This document shows, piece after piece, positions 61,830-64,000 of a stretch of 64,000 nucleotides of DNA. Numbering within the stretch: position 1 is the first letter of the stretch; every line of letters begins with the position of its first letter. The stretch is from assembly GCF_000419765.1 (NCBI RefSeq), contig NZ_ATTQ01000005.1, forward strand, positions 124,001 through 188,000. Direction: 5' to 3'. Below the pieces are notes generated by a model. That model did not search any database. It saw only the letters and a list, made by a program, of their open reading frames with translations, and was not told the origin of the DNA. A program made the translations under genes and the position numbers. This DNA comes from Rhizobium mongolense USDA 1844 (GTDB lineage Bacteria > Pseudomonadota > Alphaproteobacteria > Rhizobiales > Rhizobiaceae).

Positions 61830-63446
61830 TCACTCCGCCGCGATCTTGCCCGCCAGCTGCCGGTTCTTCATCAGCTTGTAGATCACGGAATCCATCAGCG
61901 CCTGGAACGAGGCGTCGATGATGTTTTCCGACACGCCCACCGTCCACCAGCGCAGGCCGTCGCTGTCGGTGGATTCGATCAGTACACGCGTGATGGCTTC
62001 GGTGCCGCCGTTGAGGATACGCACCTTGAAGTCGGCGAGAACCAGGTCGTCGATTTCGTGCTGGTACTTGCCGAAATCCTTGCGTAGCGCCAGGTCGAGC
62101 GCGTTGACCGGGCCGTCGCCTTCCGCCACCGACATGATCGTGTGGCCGTCGATCACCATCTTCACGACGGCTTCCGAGACGATCTTCACCCGCCCGTGCG
62201 AGTCGAAGCGGCGCTCGACCATCACGCGGAATCCTTCGATCGAGAAGAATTCCGGGATGGTGCCAAGCGTGCGGCGGGCCAAAAGCTCGAAGCTCGCATC
62301 CGCCCCCTCATAGGCGTAGCCGGAAGCTTCGCGCTCCTTGACGATGGAAATCAGCCGGTCGAGCTTCGGATCGTCCTTGGCGACCTCGATGCCCCGGCGT
62401 TTCAGAGCATTAATGAAATTCGCCTTGCCGCCCTGGTCGGAGACCATGACCTTGCGGAAATTGCCGACGCTTTCCGGCGGCACATGCTCGTAGGTGCGCG
62501 GGTCCTTGAGCAGAGCGGAGGCATGGATGCCCGCCTTGGTGGCGAAGGCCGAAGCGCCGACATAGGGCAGTTGATGGTCCGGCGAGCGGTTCAGAAGCTC
62601 GTCGAAGGCGTGGGAAAGCCGGGTGAGGTTCACCAGCCGCTCGGCATCGATCGTGGTTTCGAAGCGGGTGCTGTAGGTGTCCTTCAGGGCCAGCGTCGCG
62701 ATCAGCGTCACCAGGTTGGCATTGCCGCAACGCTCGCCGATGCCGTTGAGCGTCCCTTGGATCTGGCGCACGCCGGCCTCGACGGCCACAAGCGAATTGG
62801 CGACCGCCTGGCCCGTATCGTTATGCGCATGGATGCCGAGACAGTGACCGGGAACGCCTGCCGCAATCACGGCATCGACGATCGCGTGGATCTCGGGCGG
62901 CTGCGCGCCGCCATTGGTGTCGCAGAGCACGACCCAGCGGGCACCCGCTTCATAGGCGGTCTTGGCGCAGGCGAGCGCATAGGCTGGATTGGCCTTGTAT
63001 CCATCGAAGAAATGCTCGCAATCAACCATCGCCTCCTTTCCGGCGGCGACGGCTGCCTTCACGCTTTCGGCGATGCATGCGAGGTTTTCCTCGTTGGTGC
63101 ATCCGAGCGCGACCTTGACGTGATAGTCCCAGCTCTTGGCGACGAAACAGATCGCATCGCTCTTTGCCTGCAACAGCGCTGCGAGGCCCGGATCATTGGA
63201 GGCTGAAACACCCGGCCGCTTAGTCATGCCGAAAGCGACGAATGCCGCTTGGCTGGTGCGCTTCTCTGCGAAGAAGGCGGTGTCCGTCGGGTTCGCGCCC
63301 GGATATCCGCCCTCGATATAATCGAGGCCGAACTCGTCCAGCATGGTCGCAATCGCAATCTTGTCCTCGACCGAGAAGTCGATCCCGGGCGTTTGCTGCC
63401 CGTCGCGGAGCGTCGTGTCGAAGAGGTAGATTTTTTCTCTGGTCAC
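61830..63446 (-). CDS. cimA: (R)-citramalate synthase
   Basis: Condenses pyruvate with acetyl-CoA to citramalate, an entry to isoleucine. The 538-residue protein has the HMGL barrel (IYLFDTTLRDGQQTPGIDFS with catalytic Arg-Asp; GIHAHNDTGQAVANSLVAVEAG with metal-binding His; NGIGERCGNANL) and a C-terminal LeuA-type regulatory domain (VSVAEGDGPVNALDLALRKDF). The extension distinguishes it from 2-isopropylmalate synthase, though some annotate this family loosely. GTGACC lies upstream; the ATG at 63446 is used. Confidence 0.9.
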   Translation of the reverse strand: MTREKIYLFDTTLRDGQQTPGIDFSVEDKIAIATMLDEFGLDYIEGGYPGANPTDTAFFAEKRTSQAAFVAFGMTKRPGVSASNDPGLAALLQAKSDAICFVAKSWDYHVKVALGCTNEENLACIAESVKAAVAAGKEAMVDCEHFFDGYKANPAYALACAKTAYEAGARWVVLCDTNGGAQPPEIHAIVDAVIAAGVPGHCLGIHAHNDTGQAVANSLVAVEAGVRQIQGTLNGIGERCGNANLVTLIATLALKDTYSTRFETTIDAERLVNLTRLSHAFDELLNRSPDHQLPYVGASAFATKAGIHASALLKDPRTYEHVPPESVGNFRKVMVSDQGGKANFINALKRRGIEVAKDDPKLDRLISIVKEREASGYAYEGADASFELLARRTLGTIPEFFSIEGFRVMVERRFDSHGRVKIVSEAVVKMVIDGHTIMSVAEGDGPVNALDLALRKDFGKYQHEIDDLVLADFKVRILNGGTEAITRVLIESTDSDGLRWWTVGVSENIIDASFQALMDSVIYKLMKNRQLAGKIAAE

Positions 63447-63489
63447 CGAGGTGCCTCCGAAGCATTTGATCTTATGCCGTGCGGCTCAT

Positions 63490-63642
63490 CCCCCTCCGCC
63501 GGCAGAGCCGACATCTCCCCTAAAAGGGGGAAGATTGAGAATATGCGGCGTCTCTCGCCCGCTGCATCGATGGTTGCATGAGCGGGTGCGGACAGCCGAT
63601 CTTCCCCCTTGTGGGGGAGATGCCCGGCAGGGCAGAGGGGGG
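63490..63642. repeat. Long palindromic intergenic element (RIME-like)
   Basis: A 153-bp imperfect inverted repeat. The left arm begins CCCCCTCCGCCGGCAGAGC and includes CATCTCCCC-AAAGGGGGAAGAT; the right arm carries its complement ATCTTCCCCCTT-GGGGGAGAT and ends GGCAGGGCAGAGGGGG. An inner CCCGC-CAT...CAT-GCGGG hairpin sits in the middle. It resembles Rhizobium-specific intergenic mosaic elements (RIME). It lies between cimA and the iminopeptidase gene and contains no gene. Confidence 0.75.
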
Positions 63643-63667
63643 TATCCACGACGCGCATCATAGGCCT

Positions 63668-64000
63668 TTATTTCCCTGCAAACCTGTCCGTTGCCCGGAT
63701 CAGTTGATCCAGGATGCCGGGTTCGGAAAATGCATGGCCCGCACCTTCGATCAGGTGGAATTCCGCCTTCGGCCAGGCCTTGTGCAGCGCCCAGGCGAAG
63801 CGGGCGGGGCAGGGCATGTCGTAGCGACCATGCACGATGACGCCCGCAATATCCTTGAGCTTGTGCGCCTCGCGTATGAGTTGGCCTTCCTCCAGCCAGC
63901 CGGCATTGACGAAGAAATGGTTCTCGATGCGGGCGAAGGCATAGGCGAACTCGGCCTCCTCGAACTTGCCGCTAGTCGACGGCTCGGGCAGCAGCGTGAT
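63668..64000 (-). CDS. pip: Proline iminopeptidase, C-terminal part (5' end cut by window)
   Basis: The last 110 codons of an alpha/beta hydrolase: FAYAFARIENHFFVNAGW, IVHGRYDMPCPARFAW (catalytic Asp in GRYD) and LIEGAGHAFSEPGI (catalytic His in GAGH), ending RFAGK. The order and spacing match proline iminopeptidase, which releases N-terminal proline from peptides. The nucleophile serine lies beyond the window edge. It reads toward the palindromic element, 26 bp downstream of the stop. Confidence 0.88.
   Translation of the reverse strand: MTLLPEPSTSGKFEEAEFAYAFARIENHFFVNAGWLEEGQLIREAHKLKDIAGVIVHGRYDMPCPARFAWALHKAWPKAEFHLIEGAGHAFSEPGILDQLIRATDRFAGK

Noticed and set aside
1..64000. CRISPR arrays, insertion sequence ends or rRNA
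   Set aside because: No regularly spaced direct repeats, transposase genes or rRNA segments were seen on reading the window; only one tRNA was found.

Overview
The window reads as chromosomal DNA of an alphaproteobacterium of the Rhizobiaceae, most likely Rhizobium. The evidence is high-GC coding bias, the rhizobial gene order rpoZ-rsh-DUF2062-acpS-lepB-rnc-era-recO, a Porin_2 (RopA/Omp2b type) outer-membrane protein, an iolC with a fused DUF2090 domain, an ECF42 sigma factor with DGPF genes, and a rhizobial-type intergenic palindrome. Both edges cut genes: a GT2 glycosyltransferase on the left and a proline iminopeptidase on the right.

Layout. 1-4.4 kb: the glycosyltransferase, a divergent flippase-like membrane protein, and an ECF42 sigma factor operon with three DGPF/YCII genes. 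Matching promoter motifs face both this operon and a small membrane protein gene. 4.4-14.5 kb: amn, a GST, an aminotransferase, two PilZ-type proteins, LysR and AraC regulators, and several very small genes. Two of these (a CxxC protein and a DUF1127 protein) have leaders that can fold over their ribosome binding sites. 14.5-22.4 kb: inositol catabolism, iolB-iolE-iolD-iolC, iolR, and a divergent Gfo/Idh/MocA dehydrogenase, with 14-bp GGAA-N6-TTCC-type sites between them. iolA and a classical idhA are not in the window.

22.5-29.9 kb: an FAD reductase, tRNA-Ser(GCU) with what looks like a decayed integrase beside it, the porin, a hydrolase, a lytic transglycosylase and dapA. 30-40 kb: the housekeeping block smpB, DUF3830, NYN, rpoZ, rsh, DUF3563, DUF2062, acpS, lepB, rnc, era, a response regulator and recO. 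It covers ribosome rescue, stringent response, lipid carrier activation, secretion, RNA processing and recombination.

40-51.6 kb: mainly single metabolic and signalling genes: aldo/keto reductase, MOSC, HD, a GGDEF/EAL protein, an EF-hand protein, sodC, MscS, a phosphatase-HD-ygfZ operon, exported proteins and NUDIX. 51.6-53.2 kb: an intact SRAP peptidase gene between two damaged genes, a twice-frameshifted YnfA/UPF0060 gene and a LysE/ArgO C-terminal remnant. 53.3-64 kb: pssA-psd phospholipid synthesis, an Atm1-type ABC transporter, a large LysM protein with an internal mirror duplication, LOG, rarD, a PCMT-like methyltransferase, cimA, a palindromic repeat and the cut iminopeptidase.

No CRISPR array, intact insertion sequence, rRNA or replication origin was seen. 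Family names come from reading the translations and recalling family motifs; no database search was run.
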